This document shows, piece after piece, positions 19,834-31,052 of a stretch of DNA of 43,433 nucleotides. Position 1 is the stretch's first letter; each line of letters begins with the position of its first letter. Both the position numbers and the translations under genes were made by a program. The notes below the pieces were generated by a model. It had not been told where the DNA came from. It made no database searches and saw nothing but the letters and a program-made list of their open reading frames with translations. This stretch comes from Herminiimonas sp. CN (GTDB lineage Bacteria; Pseudomonadota; Gammaproteobacteria; Burkholderiales; Burkholderiaceae_D): positions 1-43,433 of the forward strand of contig NZ_AVCC01000022.1 in NCBI RefSeq assembly GCF_000622895.1, written 5' to 3'.

Positions 19834-21441
19834 TTACATCCTGAACAGGCCGAATTTGGTATCGGGAATCGGCGCATTCAGCGCCGCCGACAGGCCGAGG
19901 CCCAGCACCATGCGGGTGTCGGCGGGGTCGATCACGCCGTCGTCCCAGAGCCGGGCGCTGGCGTAATACGGGTGGCCCTGATGCTCGTATTGCTCCTTGA
20001 TCGGCTGCTTGAAGACGGCTTCCTCTTCCGCGCTCCAGGTGCCGCCCTTCTGCTCGATGCCGTCGCGCTTGACGGTGGACAGGACGCTGGCAGCCTGGTC
20101 GCCGCCCATCACCGAGATGCGCGCATTCGGCCACATCCACAGGAAACGCGGCGAGTATGCGCGGCCGCACATGCCGTAATTGCCGGCGCCGAAGCTGCCG
20201 CCGATGATCACGGTAAATTTCGGCACCGCGGCGGTCGCCACCGCGGTCACCATCTTGGCGCCGTTGCGGGCGATCCCTTCGTTCTCGTATTTGCGCCCGA
20301 CCATGAAGCCGGTGATGTTTTGCAGGAACACCAGCGGGATCTTGCGCTGGCAGCACAGTTCGATGAAATGCGCGCCTTTCAGCGCCGACTCGGAAAACAG
20401 GATGCCGTTGTTGGCGATGATGCCGACCGGCATGCCGTGGATGTGCGCGAAACCGCACACCAGCGTGGTGCCGTAGCGCGCCTTGAATTCGTCGAAATCG
20501 CTGCCGTCGACGATGCGGGCGATCACTTCGCGCACGTCAAACGGTTTGCGGGTGTCGGTCGGGATCACGCCGTACAGTTCCCGGGCGTCGAACTTCGGCG
20601 CCACCGGTTCGCGCAGCGTCGTTGCATGCTTCTTCTGGCGGTTCAGGTTGGAGACGATGGTGCGCGCCAGCGACAGCGCATGCAGGTCGTTCTGCGCCAG
20701 ATGATCGACCACTCCCGACAAGCGCGTGTGGACGTCGCCGCCGCCCAGGTCTTCGGCGCTCACAACTTCGCCGGTGGCGGCCTTCACCAGCGGCGGGCCG
20801 CCGAGAAAAATCGTGCCCTGGTTATTGACGATGATCGACTCATCGCTCATCGCCGGCACATACGCGCCGCCGGCGGTGCAGGAACCCATCACCACCGCGA
20901 TCTGCGGTATGCCCTTGGCCGACAGGTTGGCCTGGTTGTAGAAGATGCGGCCGAAATGTTCGCGGTCGGGAAATACGTCGTCCTGGGTCGGCAGATTGGC
21001 GCCGCCGGAATCGACCAGATAGATGCAGGGCAAATTGTTCTGGTCGGCGATTTCCTGCGCGCGCAGATGCTTCTTGACCGTCAGCGGATAGTACGATCCG
21101 CCCTTGACGGTGGCATCGTTGCAGACGATCACGCATTCAACCCCGGCGACGCGGCCGATGCCGGTGATTACGCCGGCACACGGCGCGCCGTTGTGATACA
21201 TGTCATAGGCGGCCAGTTGCGAGAACTCGAGGAACGGCGTGCCCGGGTCGAGCAGCATCTGGACCCGCTCGCGCGGCAGCAATTTGCCGCGCGCCACGTG
21301 CTTCTTGCAGGCCGCCTCGCCGCCGCCTTCGGCAATCTTGGCGACCTTGGCTTTCAGATCATCGACGATCAGCTGCATCGCCGCCGCATTGGCCTTGAAA
21401 TCGTCCGAGCGGGTATTCAGTTTGCTAGTCAGTTCGGGCAT
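19834..21441 (-). CDS. mccB: Methylcrotonyl-CoA carboxylase beta subunit
   Basis: A 535-residue carboxyltransferase (LiuB). [22 protein letters not shown] is a typical N-terminus; [81 protein letters not shown] and [28 protein letters not shown] identify the acyl-CoA carboxylase beta family and its methylcrotonyl branch. ATG start at 21441. It lies 74 bases after the acyl-CoA synthetase gene and is followed by liuC. Confidence 0.95.
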   Translation of the reverse strand: MPELTSKLNTRSDDFKANAAAMQLIVDDLKAKVAKIAEGGGEAACKKHVARGKLLPRERVQMLLDPGTPFLEFSQLAAYDMYHNGAPCAGVITGIGRVAGVECVIVCNDATVKGGSYYPLTVKKHLRAQEIADQNNLPCIYLVDSGGANLPTQDDVFPDREHFGRIFYNQANLSAKGIPQIAVVMGSCTAGGAYVPAMSDESIIVNNQGTIFLGGPPLVKAATGEVVSAEDLGGGDVHTRLSGVVDHLAQNDLHALSLARTIVSNLNRQKKHATTLREPVAPKFDARELYGVIPTDTRKPFDVREVIARIVDGSDFDEFKARYGTTLVCGFAHIHGMPVGIIANNGILFSESALKGAHFIELCCQRKIPLVFLQNITGFMVGRKYENEGIARNGAKMVTAVATAAVPKFTVIIGGSFGAGNYGMCGRAYSPRFLWMWPNARISVMGGDQAASVLSTVKRDGIEQKGGTWSAEEEAVFKQPIKEQYEHQGHPYYASARLWDDGVIDPADTRMVLGLGLSAALNAPIPDTKFGLFRM

Positions 21442-21515
21442 TGCCGCATCCTTGGTTGTGTGTCGTGTCGTAACTATTCAGCAGGCAGGGCAGCTTGCGC
21501 CCGTCCTACGCCGAA

Positions 21516-23234
<1,719 letters not shown>

Positions 23235-23244
23235 TGCTGTTCAG

Positions 23245-23685
23245 TCACTCCGGAAAACTGCCATCAACATAAAACCAGCGCCCCTGCTCCCGCACGAAAC
23301 GGCTGACCTCGTGCAGGCGATGGGCGCGGCCACCGCTCCTGTAGCGCGCGACGAATTCCACCGTATCGTTGTTCGCGCTGTCTGCGTCGGGATCACATTT
23401 TGCAGCATCTTTACGTTTACGTAAACGTAAAGATGATTTTATCTCGAGTCCGAGCCAAATCAAGCCGTCATCGTCATTGAACAAACCTGCGGCCGGCCGC
23501 GTGCCAGGGTGCCAGGTGGCAAGCAGATACGCTTCGTCGCGCAAGGCATAGGCGGTATACCGCGAGCGCATCAGCGCCTCGGCCGTGGGCGGCACCCGCG
23601 CGCCGCTCAGGAACGGCGCGCAGCAGTCGGCGAACGTGCCGCCGCCGCAGGGACAGGCGCCGGGCTTGGCGATGCGCTGTTTCAC
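23245..23685 (-). CDS. ychJ: YchJ/UPF0225-like SEC-C motif protein
   Basis: A 146-residue protein with GACPCGGGTFADCCAPFLSG, an SEC-C type zinc motif, then PTAEALMRSRYTAYALRDEAYLLATWHPGTRP and VEFVARYR..GRAHRLHEVSRFVREQGRWFYVDG, all typical of YchJ. The role of the family is unknown. Start GTG 23685 overlaps the rhodanese TGA (GTGA), the normal pattern of coupling; an ATG at 23754 lies deeper inside the rhodanese gene. Between WLGLEI and TVEFVARYR it has an odd charged insert (SSLRLRKRKDAAKCDPDADSA, here shortened in type), produced by a 30-base palindrome in the DNA. Confidence 0.85.
   Translation of the reverse strand: MKQRIAKPGACPCGGGTFADCCAPFLSGARVPPTAEALMRSRYTAYALRDEAYLLATWHPGTRPAAGLFNDDDGLIWLGLEIKSSLRLRKRKDAAKCDPDADSANNDTVEFVARYRSGGRAHRLHEVSRFVREQGRWFYVDGSFPE
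23406..23435. promoter_or_regulatory. LiuR-type operator palindrome inside ychJ
   Basis: A perfect 30-base palindrome, CATCTTTACGTTTAC followed by its reverse complement. Its core has three ACGT words spaced six bases apart, as in the operator ahead of the thioesterase gene at 31053-31074. On the minus strand TTTACG and CAAAAT are spaced 17 bases and could be a promoter facing the acyl-CoA synthetase-mccB-liuC genes. It lies in a variable linker of ychJ, encoding the S-S-L-R-L-R-K-R-K insert. Confidence 0.6.
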
Positions 23686-23696
23686 CGCTGTTTCAC
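23675..23696 (-). repeat. 11-bp tandem duplication at the rhodanese/ychJ junction
   Basis: GTGAAACAGCG (minus strand) occurs twice head-to-tail. The first copy is read by the rhodanese gene and runs into TGA at the second copy; the second copy carries the GTG start of ychJ. With a single copy the two genes would be one continuous frame. Confidence 0.85.
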
Positions 23697-24101
23697 TTGA
23701 GGCGCGCGATTTCCGCTTTCCTTTTCTGCGGTCGGCGCGCCGGCCGCTTTCCATGCGGCAAAACCGCCGTCGATGTGCGCCACCGATTCCAGCCCCATGT
23801 CCTGCACGGTCTTGGTGGTCAGTGCGCTGCGCAAGCCGCCCGCGCAGAAGAAGATGAATTCCTTGGCCTCGCCGAACACCGGCTTGTAGTAGGGCGAGTC
23901 GGGATCGACCCAGAATTCGATCATCCCGCGCGGCGCATGGAAAGCGCCCGGAATGATCCCCTCGCGCTCCAGTTCCCGCACATCGCGCAGGTCGACCAGC
24001 TGCACGTTCGGATCGGTCAGTTTGGCTTGCGCCTGCTGCACCGTATACGTTCTGATCTCGGCCATTGCTTCATCGACCAGCGCCCGGTAGCCTGTTTTCA
24101 T
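23682..24101 (-). CDS. Single-domain rhodanese-like sulfurtransferase
   Basis: A 139-residue cytosolic rhodanese domain. VQLVDLRDVRELEREGIIPGAFHAPRGMIEFWVDP is the N-terminal signature, EFIFFCAGGLRSALTTKTVQDMG holds the active-site loop Cys-Ala-Gly-Gly-Leu-Arg, and VAHIDGGFAAWKAAGAP is the C-terminal motif. AAGGA before ATG 24101 supports the start. It could transfer sulphur to cyanide, thiols or a partner; the target is unknown. The C-terminus overlaps the start of ychJ at an 11-base tandem repeat. Element D lies about 30 bases upstream. Confidence 0.9.
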   Translation of the reverse strand: MKTGYRALVDEAMAEIRTYTVQQAQAKLTDPNVQLVDLRDVRELEREGIIPGAFHAPRGMIEFWVDPDSPYYKPVFGEAKEFIFFCAGGLRSALTTKTVQDMGLESVAHIDGGFAAWKAAGAPTAEKESGNRAPQVKQR

Positions 24102-24133
24102 CGCGATTCCTTCCAGCGAAATGAGTTTCTATT

Positions 24134-24205
24134 GGAGTATATGTAAAAATACTGCTTTTTCCTCATATTATTCAGCGACATTGAAATATACAATGCCGTG
24201 TATAT
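24134..24205 (-). repeat. Intergenic element copy D (72 bp)
   Basis: In minus orientation: ATATACAC-N6-GTATATTT, then GTCGCTGAATAATATG, GAGGAAAAAGC and CATATACTCC at 24134. Aligns with copies A and C across the whole length with one or two single-base gaps. It lies between the isomerase gene (3' end) and the rhodanese gene (5' end). Confidence 0.72.
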
Positions 24206-24232
24206 CTTTTTGACAATGCGCTGTGCCGCGCT

Positions 24233-24838
24233 TCAGATGGTGCCGTTTTTCAGCCATGCCTCGATCTGATCGAAGCGGTCGAAGCCCCAGAAGGATTCGC
24301 CATCGACGATGATGAACGGCGAGCCGAACACGCCGCGTGCCATTGCGGCATTGATGCTGTCCTTGAACTGCGCCTTGACGGCAGCGCTGCCGGCGGCATC
24401 GATCAGCGCCGCCGCATCGAGCCCGACCGCGGCAGCGATGCGGGCGACATTATCGGGCTCGCCGATGTGCACGCCATCGACGAACAGCGCGCGAAAAATC
24501 GCCCGGGCGAACGCAATCGCTTGCGCCTCGCCGTGCGTCGCCTGCACCCACAACATGCCGCGCGCAGCGATCTGCGTGGCGATCGGAAACGTCGGCGGGA
24601 AGCGATAGTCAATCCGGTGCAAGCGCGCAGTGCGTTCCATGTCGTGGATCGAATAGTCGCCCTTCATCGGCAGCGTGGTCAGCGGCGCGCTGCCGGTGGA
24701 TTTGAAAATGACGCCGAGCGCCAGCGGGTGCCAATTCACGCTGCGGCCGTATTTGGCTGCCAGCGCGTCGATCCGCGTCGAGGCAAAGTAGCCGTAGGGC
24801 GAAGAAAAATCGAAATAAAAATCGATGGCGTCGGCCAT
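24233..24838 (-). CDS. 2-hydroxychromene-2-carboxylate isomerase-like DsbA-fold protein
   Basis: A 201-residue thioredoxin/DsbA-fold protein of the kappa-class glutathione transferase group. IDFYFDFSSPYGYFASTRIDALAAKYGR has the SPY motif with Ser in place of the redox cysteine, so it is not an oxidoreductase. WHPLALGVIFKSTGSAPLTTLPMK and ARGVFGSPFIIVDGESFWGFDRFDQIEAWL are the other conserved blocks. Perfect AAGGAGG six bases before ATG 24838. It lies 28 bases after the acyl-CoA dehydrogenase gene and shares its operon. The true isomerase substrate belongs to naphthalene breakdown, which is not encoded here; the role is likely different. Confidence 0.88.
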   Translation of the reverse strand: MADAIDFYFDFSSPYGYFASTRIDALAAKYGRSVNWHPLALGVIFKSTGSAPLTTLPMKGDYSIHDMERTARLHRIDYRFPPTFPIATQIAARGMLWVQATHGEAQAIAFARAIFRALFVDGVHIGEPDNVARIAAAVGLDAAALIDAAGSAAVKAQFKDSINAAMARGVFGSPFIIVDGESFWGFDRFDQIEAWLKNGTI

Positions 24839-24866
24839 GCCGGCCTCCTTTTGATGTGCGCGCCGC

Positions 24867-26009
24867 TTACGCCAGCGCGCGTCCGATCAGGATTTTCTGA
24901 ATGTCGCTGGTACCTTCATAGATCTGGCATACCCGCACGTCGCGGTAAATCCGTTCGACCGGGAAATCGCTCACGTAACCGTAGCCGCCGTGGATCTGGA
25001 TCGCGTCGGAACAGACCTTTTCCGCCATCTCGGAGGCGAACAGCTTGGCCATCGCCGCTTCCTTCAGGCACGGCAGGCCGGCATCCTTCATGCTGGCCGC
25101 GTGCTGGATCAGCTGACGCGCCGCTTCGATCTGCGTGGCCATGTCGGCCAGCCTGAACTGCACCGCCTGGTGGTTGAAGATCGGCTGGCCGAAGCTCTCG
25201 CGCTGCTTCGCGTACAGCAGCGCGGCCTCGAACGCGGCGCGCGCCATGCCGACCGCTTGCGAGGCGATGCCGATCCGCCCGCCTTCGAGCCCGGACAGCG
25301 CGATCTTGTAGCCCTGGCCTTCTGCGCCGATCAGGTTGGCGGCCGGCACCCGGCAGTTCTCGAACAGGATCTGCGCTGTATCCGACGAATGCTGGCCGAG
25401 TTTTTCTTCCAGCCGGGCCACGATGTAGCCGGGGGTGTCGGTCGGCACCCAGAACGCGCTGATGCCCTTCTTGCCGGCAGCCTTGTCGGTGACCGCCATC
25501 ACGATCGCGACGTCGGCGTATTTGCCGCTGGTGATGAACTGCTTGACGCCGTTGAGCACGTAATAATCGTCGTCCGCCGTGGTGACCCGTTCGGCAGTGG
25601 TGCGCAGCGCGGCGGCGTCGCTGCCGGTATGCGGCTCGGTCAGGCAGAATGCGCCCAGCATCGCGCCGCTGGCCAGCGGCTTGAGAAATTGTTCTTTTTG
25701 CGCGTCGTTCGCGTACATCATCGCGATGCTGCACACCGGGCAGTTGTTGACCGAAATCACGGTCGAGGTGCCGCCGTCGCCGGCCGCGATTTCCTCCAAC
25801 ACCAGCGCCAGCGACACGTAATCGAGGCCGGCGCCGCCCAGATGCTCCGGCACCGCGACCCCGAACGCGCCGAGCGCGGCCAGTTCCTTCAGTTCTTCCT
25901 GCGGGAAATGATGCTCCTTGTCCCAGCGCGCGGCGTTGGGCAGCAGGCGTTCCTGTGAAAATGCGCGCAATGCGTCGCGGATCATTTGATGCTGTTCGGA
26001 TAAGACCAT
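24867..26009 (-). CDS. Short-chain acyl-CoA dehydrogenase
   Basis: A 380-residue FAD enzyme oxidising acyl-CoA to enoyl-CoA. AFCLTEPHTGSDAAALRTTAER and YVLNGVKQFITSG are the FAD/substrate motifs (about 125-160), and the C-terminal VCQIYEGTSDIQKILIGRAL has the Glu that acts as base in the short- and medium-chain enzymes. That Glu is replaced in the isovaleryl enzyme encoded at 29362, so the two paralogues are distinguishable. ATG 26009 begins MVLSEQHQMIRDALRAF, the usual start. It follows the thiolase gene by about 95 bases and precedes the isomerase-like gene. Butyryl-CoA or 2-methylbutyryl-CoA are possible substrates. Confidence 0.92.
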   Translation of the reverse strand: MVLSEQHQMIRDALRAFSQERLLPNAARWDKEHHFPQEELKELAALGAFGVAVPEHLGGAGLDYVSLALVLEEIAAGDGGTSTVISVNNCPVCSIAMMYANDAQKEQFLKPLASGAMLGAFCLTEPHTGSDAAALRTTAERVTTADDDYYVLNGVKQFITSGKYADVAIVMAVTDKAAGKKGISAFWVPTDTPGYIVARLEEKLGQHSSDTAQILFENCRVPAANLIGAEGQGYKIALSGLEGGRIGIASQAVGMARAAFEAALLYAKQRESFGQPIFNHQAVQFRLADMATQIEAARQLIQHAASMKDAGLPCLKEAAMAKLFASEMAEKVCSDAIQIHGGYGYVSDFPVERIYRDVRVCQIYEGTSDIQKILIGRALA

Positions 26010-26103
26010 GTCGGAAGCTGCCCTGTTAAATTCCTGAATTCTTGACGACTGCGCGCTCCCCGGCCGGCGGGAAGCGCGCTGTTCGGGTTGCCTTTGCCCT
26101 AAT

Positions 26104-27300
26104 TTACGCCATTTCGATCGCCACCGCAGTCGCTTCGCCGCCGCCGATGCACAGGCTGGCGACGCCACGCTTGCCGCCGGTCTTTTTCAGCGCGCCCATC
26201 AGCGTGACGATGATGCGCGCGCCGGAGGCACCGATCGGGTGGCCGAGCGCGCAGGCGCCGCCGTGCACGTTGACCTTGTCGCGCGGAATGCCGTGTTCCT
26301 GCATCGCCGCCATCGGCACCACCGCGAACGCTTCGTTGATCTCGAACAAATCGACGTCGGCGGTGCTCCAGCCGACCTTCTTGTACAGTTTTGCGATCGC
26401 GCCCACCGGTGCGGTGGCGAATTGATTCGGCGCCTGGGCATGGGTCGCATGCGCCAGCACCCGCGCGATCACCGTGCAGCCGAGTTTTTTTGCGGTCGAT
26501 TCGCGCATCATCACCAAGGCGGCTGCGCCGTCGTTGATCGACGACGACGAGGCGGCGGTGATGGTGCCGTCCTTCTTGAACGCGGGTTTCAGCGACGGAA
26601 TTTTGTCGAGCTTGGCTTTCAGCGGACCTTCATCCTTTTCGACCACCACATCGCCGCCGCGCCCGGCCACCGTGACCGGCGCGATTTCCCACTGGAACGA
26701 GCCGTCGGCGGTGGCGGCCTGCGCGCGCCGCACCGATTCCATCGCAAACGCATCCTGCTGCTCGCGGCTGAACTGGTATTGCGCCGCGCATTCCTCGCCG
26801 AAAGTGCCCATCGAGCGGCCTCCGCCCTTTTCGTCCCTAGAGTACGCGTCTTCCAGGCCGTCGAGCATCATGTGATCAAAGATCATGCCGTGGCCGATGC
26901 GGTAGCCGCCGCGCGCCTTCGGGATCAGGTACGGCGCGTTGGTCATCGATTCCATGCCGCCGGCAACCACCACCTCGTTGCTGCCGGCGGTGATCGCGTC
27001 GAACGCGAAGATCGCGGCCTGCATCGCCGAGCCGCACATCTTGGACAGCGTCACCGCGCCGGCCGACAGCGGCAGGCCGGCCTTGATCGCGGCCTGGCGC
27101 GCCGGCGCCTGGCCTTGGCCGGCCATCAGGCAGTTGCCGAAATACACGTTTTCGACCAGTTCCGGATTGACGCCGGAACGCTCGACTGCGGCCTTGATGG
27201 CGACCGCGCCGAGTTCATTGGCGCTGACGGAGGAAAAGTCGCCCTGGAAGGCGCCCATCGGCGTACGTGCTGCACCGACGATTACGATTGGATCATGCAT
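26104..27300 (-). CDS. Acetyl-CoA C-acetyltransferase (thiolase)
   Basis: A 398-residue biosynthetic-type thiolase that interconverts acetoacetyl-CoA and two acetyl-CoA. VTLSKMCGSAMQAAIFAFDAI has the acyl-binding Cys (about residue 88), NEAFAVVPMA the substrate-site motif, GGACALGHPIGASGARI the His-containing loop and ASLCIGGGEATAVAIE the second catalytic Cys. GAGG six to seven bases before ATG 27300. It would process acetoacetyl-CoA from leucine breakdown after CoA transfer. Copy E of the repeat lies 34 bases upstream. A partial TACGTTAA half-site at about 27321 faintly recalls the LiuR palindrome. Confidence 0.94.
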   Translation of the reverse strand: MHDPIVIVGAARTPMGAFQGDFSSVSANELGAVAIKAAVERSGVNPELVENVYFGNCLMAGQGQAPARQAAIKAGLPLSAGAVTLSKMCGSAMQAAIFAFDAITAGSNEVVVAGGMESMTNAPYLIPKARGGYRIGHGMIFDHMMLDGLEDAYSRDEKGGGRSMGTFGEECAAQYQFSREQQDAFAMESVRRAQAATADGSFQWEIAPVTVAGRGGDVVVEKDEGPLKAKLDKIPSLKPAFKKDGTITAASSSSINDGAAALVMMRESTAKKLGCTVIARVLAHATHAQAPNQFATAPVGAIAKLYKKVGWSTADVDLFEINEAFAVVPMAAMQEHGIPRDKVNVHGGACALGHPIGASGARIIVTLMGALKKTGGKRGVASLCIGGGEATAVAIEMA

Positions 27301-27333
27301 TTCAGACCTCTTTCTAAAAGTACGTTAAGACTG

Positions 27334-27407
27334 CTTTATACTAGACCGTGTGTTTTTCAACACCGCAATTGAATCGTGCTTAAATCGATATTTTTCAGGC
27401 ATACTCC
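27334..27407 (+). repeat. Intergenic element copy E (74 bp)
   Basis: CTTTATAC-N6-GTGTGTTT at the left end, then CACCGCAATTGAATC, a TATTTTT run and GGCATACTCC at the right end. The left inverted repeat is less perfect than in A-D. It lies between the 3' end of aceK and the 5' end of the thiolase gene, close enough to overlap the thiolase promoter. Confidence 0.68.
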
Positions 27408-27422
27408 ATGCATTTCAAAATA

Positions 27423-29189
27423 TCATGAATAGCGGTTGATGAACCGGGCTTGGGCCGCATACGGAAAAACGTCGCTGTACTGGCCGGCCAGCAACTGGTC
27501 CTTGTAGCTCTGCCACATGGCCGGCTCGAAAAAATCCGGGTGGTGCTGCAGGAAGTACTTGCGCACCCGCGCGTCGCCCAGCAGGAAAGTGCGGTAGGTT
27601 TCCGGAAAAATGTCGTGCGGGCCGACCGTGTACCAGATTTCGCCGCTCATCTCCTCCTCTTCGTTGCGCGGCTGCGGCACCTGGCGGATCACGCAATCGG
27701 TCAGGTATTCGATCTCGTCGTAATCGTAAAACACCACGCGGCCGTGGCGCGTCACGCCGAAATTCTTGAACAGCATGTCGCCGGGGAAGATGTTGGCCGA
27801 AATCAATTCCTTGACTGCCTTGCCATACTCGATGATGCCATGCTCGACCTGCGCATCGGTGCCTTGCTGCAGCCAGATATTGAGCGGCGTCATGCGCCGT
27901 TCGATATAGCAGTGCTTGATGAAGACTTCCTGGTCGATGATTTCGATCTGCGACGGCGCATACGTTTGCAGTTCGCGGATCAGCGCGGGATCCATGCGCG
28001 CGAGCGGGAACGCGACATTCGAGAATTCCAGCGTATCGGCCATGCGGCCGCCGCGGTCATGCTCCTTGACCAGCTTGTACTTGGATTCGATCAGTTCGCG
28101 GGTGGTGTCTTTCGGCGGCGGGAAATAATCCTTGATCACCTTGAACACATACGGGAACGAGGCCTGGGTAAACACCAGCATGACCATGCCCTTGATGCCG
28201 GGCGCAATGATGAAATCGTCGCTGGAATGTTTCAGGTGGTGCAGGTAGTCGCGATAAAACAGGTTCTTGCCGTGTTTCTGCAAGCCCAGCGAGGTGTAGA
28301 TCTCGGCCTTGGGCTTGCGCGGCATCAGGGTGCGCAGAAAATGCACGAAGGCCGAAGGGATTTCCATCTCGACCAGAAAATAGGCGTGGGTGTAGCTGAA
28401 CACCACCGCCAGCTCCTGCTCGCGAAACAGCGCGGTATCGATGCGCAGCGTGCCGTTTTCACTGTGACGGATCGCCAGCGCCATCGGAATCACATTGTCG
28501 TCATTAATGATGCGGCCGATCACATAGGCGGTCTTGTTGCGGTAAAACAGTGAATTCAGCACATGGATCTGGAAATTCTGCGCCGCCGTGGTCGGCCCGA
28601 ATTCATCTTCGAAGGCGCGCACCACCCAGCCGGCATCGCGCGCCAGGTCCTCGAACGGCGTGGTCAGCGCACAATTGTTGACGATGCGCTCAAAAGTTTT
28701 GGCAAAGCCGTCCTGGTTCGGGTAATAGGCGCGGTAGGTCGGGCGGCTGGCCGGCTCTTCGTTCTCGATGTATTCGGTGGCCACCGCCGGATGGAGGAAA
28801 ATGAAATCGTTGTTGTAATACGAGCGGTGCATCATCCGGGTAAACACCGAATTGTAGAAAGTCTCGGCCAGTTCCGGCTTGAGATAGGAAGTCAGCAAGC
28901 CGATGTAATGCAGCTTGACTTGCTGCCAGATTTCGTCGTCCAGCGTGGCGGCGTCGTACTCGTCTTCCAGAATCACCACCGCTTCCTTGACGCGGGCATC
29001 GTAGAACGCGATGCGGTCGCGCTGCAGCTGGCGCATGCCGTGCCAGTCCTGCGCCGCGAAGCGCTGGCGCGCAGCCTGGCTGGCCTCCTGGAATAGCCGG
29101 TAATGCTTGTCGAAGCCGTCCAGCATGGTGCGCGCCATGTCGTAGCCAACCTGCGACGATAAAAGTTTGGGAAAGGTGGATGCGGTCAT
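27423..29189 (-). CDS. aceK: Isocitrate dehydrogenase kinase/phosphatase
   Basis: A 588-residue bifunctional enzyme that switches isocitrate dehydrogenase off (kinase) or on (phosphatase), sending isocitrate to the glyoxylate bypass. Family blocks: [66 protein letters not shown] (ATP-binding region) and [25 protein letters not shown] with the catalytic Asp residues. Length is normal. An in-frame TTG at 29195 is ignored in favour of ATG 29189. It sits inside the leucine/acyl-CoA block rather than beside aceA/aceB; the acetyl-CoA yield of this pathway gives a reason for that. Confidence 0.96.
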   Translation of the reverse strand: MTASTFPKLLSSQVGYDMARTMLDGFDKHYRLFQEASQAARQRFAAQDWHGMRQLQRDRIAFYDARVKEAVVILEDEYDAATLDDEIWQQVKLHYIGLLTSYLKPELAETFYNSVFTRMMHRSYYNNDFIFLHPAVATEYIENEEPASRPTYRAYYPNQDGFAKTFERIVNNCALTTPFEDLARDAGWVVRAFEDEFGPTTAAQNFQIHVLNSLFYRNKTAYVIGRIINDDNVIPMALAIRHSENGTLRIDTALFREQELAVVFSYTHAYFLVEMEIPSAFVHFLRTLMPRKPKAEIYTSLGLQKHGKNLFYRDYLHHLKHSSDDFIIAPGIKGMVMLVFTQASFPYVFKVIKDYFPPPKDTTRELIESKYKLVKEHDRGGRMADTLEFSNVAFPLARMDPALIRELQTYAPSQIEIIDQEVFIKHCYIERRMTPLNIWLQQGTDAQVEHGIIEYGKAVKELISANIFPGDMLFKNFGVTRHGRVVFYDYDEIEYLTDCVIRQVPQPRNEEEEMSGEIWYTVGPHDIFPETYRTFLLGDARVRKYFLQHHPDFFEPAMWQSYKDQLLAGQYSDVFPYAAQARFINRYS

Positions 29190-29361
29190 GGGCAATAATT
29201 CATGTGTAATGATTATGTGCTTGTATTGCTATCAATTTAGCACTATACGACACCATGAATGCTTGCGGCGAAAGACACGACAAGCGCGAAAGAGCTCTTC
29301 GCCCAATGCATGATTTCTCGGCTCTTTTGCGCTTCTCGTGGACCAAACCCTGCCCTTATTC

Positions 29362-30546
29362 TCAGGCTGTTTCGGCAAACAGTTCGCGGCCGATCAGCAT
29401 GCGGCGGATTTCGCTGGTGCCGGCGCCGATTTCGTACAGCTTGGCGTCGCGCCACAGGCGGCCGACCGGATATTCGTTGATGTAGCCGTTGCCGCCCAGG
29501 GTCTGGATCGCCTCGCCGGCCATCCAGGTGGCTTTTTCGGCCGAATACAGGATCGCGCCGGCCGCATCCTTGCGCAGCGCGCGCACCGCTTCCGGATTCT
29601 TCGCCCGGTCGCAGGCCTGGCCGACCGCATACACATACGCCTTGCAGGCCATCATGGTCGAGTACATGTCGGCCAGCTTGCCCTGCATCAGCTGGAATTC
29701 GCCGATCGCCTGGCCGAACTGCTTGCGCTCGTGGACATACGGCACCACCACGTCCATGCAGGCCTGCATGATACCCAGCGGGCCGCCGGACAGCACGGTG
29801 CGCTCGAAATCGAGGCCCGACATCAGCACGTTGACGCCGCGCCCGAGGCCGCCGAGGATGTTTTCGACCGGCACTTCGCAATCCTGGAACACCAGTTCGC
29901 CGGTGTGCGAGCCGCGCATGCCGAGCTTGTCGAGCTTTTGCGCGATCGAGAAACCCTTATAGCCTTTTTCGATCAGGAAGGCGGTGATGCCGCGCGGGCC
30001 CGCTTCGAGATCGGTCTTCGCGTACACCACCAGGGTATCGGCGTCGGGACCGTTGGTGATCCACATCTTGTTGCCGTTCAATACGTAGCGGTCGCCCTTC
30101 AGGTCGGCGCGCAACTTCATGCTGACCACGTCGGAGCCGGCGCCCGGTTCCGACATCGCCAGCGCCCCGATATGCTGGCCGGAGATCAGCTTCGGCAGGT
30201 ACTTCGCCTTCTGTTCTACCGAGCCGTTGCGCTTGATCTGGTTCACGCACAGGTTCGAATGCGCGCCGTACGACAGGCCGACCGAGGCCGAGGCGCGCGA
30301 GATTTCTTCCATCGCGATGATGTGCGCCAGGTAGCCCATGCCAATGCCGCCATCCTCTTCCGAGACGGTGATGCCGAGCAGGCCGAGCTCGCCCATTTTT
30401 TGCCACAGGTCCATCGGAAACTGGTCGCTCTTGTCGATTTCAGCGGCACGCGGCGCGATTTCCGCCTGGGCGAATTGGGCGATGGTGTCGCGCAGCGCGG
30501 CGATGTCTTCGCCATGATCAAAGCTCAAGCCGGGTAAGTGGAGCAT
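29362..30546 (-). CDS. liuA: Isovaleryl-CoA dehydrogenase
   Basis: A 394-residue acyl-CoA dehydrogenase oxidising isovaleryl-CoA to 3-methylcrotonyl-CoA. [18 protein letters not shown] and [26 protein letters not shown] are family motifs. The C-terminal position of the usual base reads [12 protein letters not shown], without Glu, while [21 protein letters not shown] supplies the Glu that serves as base in isovaleryl-CoA dehydrogenases. This pair of features is diagnostic. ATG 30546 has GAGGA upstream and lies eight bases after the thioesterase stop. The pair is probably driven from the LiuR-type site at 31053-31074. Confidence 0.95.
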   Translation of the reverse strand: MLHLPGLSFDHGEDIAALRDTIAQFAQAEIAPRAAEIDKSDQFPMDLWQKMGELGLLGITVSEEDGGIGMGYLAHIIAMEEISRASASVGLSYGAHSNLCVNQIKRNGSVEQKAKYLPKLISGQHIGALAMSEPGAGSDVVSMKLRADLKGDRYVLNGNKMWITNGPDADTLVVYAKTDLEAGPRGITAFLIEKGYKGFSIAQKLDKLGMRGSHTGELVFQDCEVPVENILGGLGRGVNVLMSGLDFERTVLSGGPLGIMQACMDVVVPYVHERKQFGQAIGEFQLMQGKLADMYSTMMACKAYVYAVGQACDRAKNPEAVRALRKDAAGAILYSAEKATWMAGEAIQTLGGNGYINEYPVGRLWRDAKLYEIGAGTSEIRRMLIGRELFAETA

Positions 30547-30553
30547 GTCGTCC

Positions 30554-31003
30554 TCACGTATTTTCAAAAGTTACAGGAATTACAAACAGGGTTTGCTGCA
30601 TGATCGCGCACAGTTTTTCCACGCCATCTTTCACCACGAAAACGTCGGCGGCAGTCACCACCAGCGTCTTGCCGGCCTTCAGCACACGGCCGCGCGCGAT
30701 CAGCAGCTGGCCGATGCCGGGCGCGACGATATTGATCTTGTATTCGGCGGTCAGGCATTCGTTGTTTGGCATCAGCAGCGTATTGGCCGCATAGCCGCCG
30801 GCCACATCGGCCAGGGCGCCGATCACGCCGCCGTGAAAAAAGCCGTGCTGCTGGGTTACCGCCGCGCTCATCGGCAGCACCATTTCGCAGCTGCCTTCGG
30901 CAGCGCCGGCCAGGCGCGCACCCCACGCCGTCAGTGTGCCTTGCCGGGCGATGCTGGCCTCCAGCAGGGCATGGATAGGTTTGGGCGAAAGCGTTTGCGG
31001 CAT
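30554..31003 (-). CDS. PaaI-like hotdog thioesterase
   Basis: A 149-residue hotdog-fold acyl-CoA thioesterase. [24 protein letters not shown] is the PaaI-type HGG motif with the catalytic Asp; [14 protein letters not shown] and [21 protein letters not shown] are the following strands. AGGAG seven bases before ATG 31003 decides the start over an in-frame codon at 31039. It is the first gene of the thioesterase-liuA pair. It may free CoA from stalled intermediates of branched-chain catabolism. Confidence 0.9.
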   Translation of the reverse strand: MPQTLSPKPIHALLEASIARQGTLTAWGARLAGAAEGSCEMVLPMSAAVTQQHGFFHGGVIGALADVAGGYAANTLLMPNNECLTAEYKINIVAPGIGQLLIARGRVLKAGKTLVVTAADVFVVKDGVEKLCAIMQQTLFVIPVTFENT

Positions 31004-31052
31004 TGCGTGCTCCTGCTGTGACGGGAAATTGGAACGCAAATGATACCTGCAA

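Noticed and set aside
19046-20458. 470-residue version of the hydratase running back into mccB
   Set aside because: The first 200 residues are mccB read out of frame; the hydratase motifs begin at ATG 19831 with its own binding site.
29270-29320. Terminator after liuA at the GCGAAAGAGCTCTTCGC palindrome
   Set aside because: The stem is imperfect and has no T-tract on the minus strand.
29196-29361. A further copy of the 73-bp element between liuA and aceK
   Set aside because: AT-rich and with GTGTAAT, but neither the ATAC-N6-GTGTAT end nor the CATACCC end is present.
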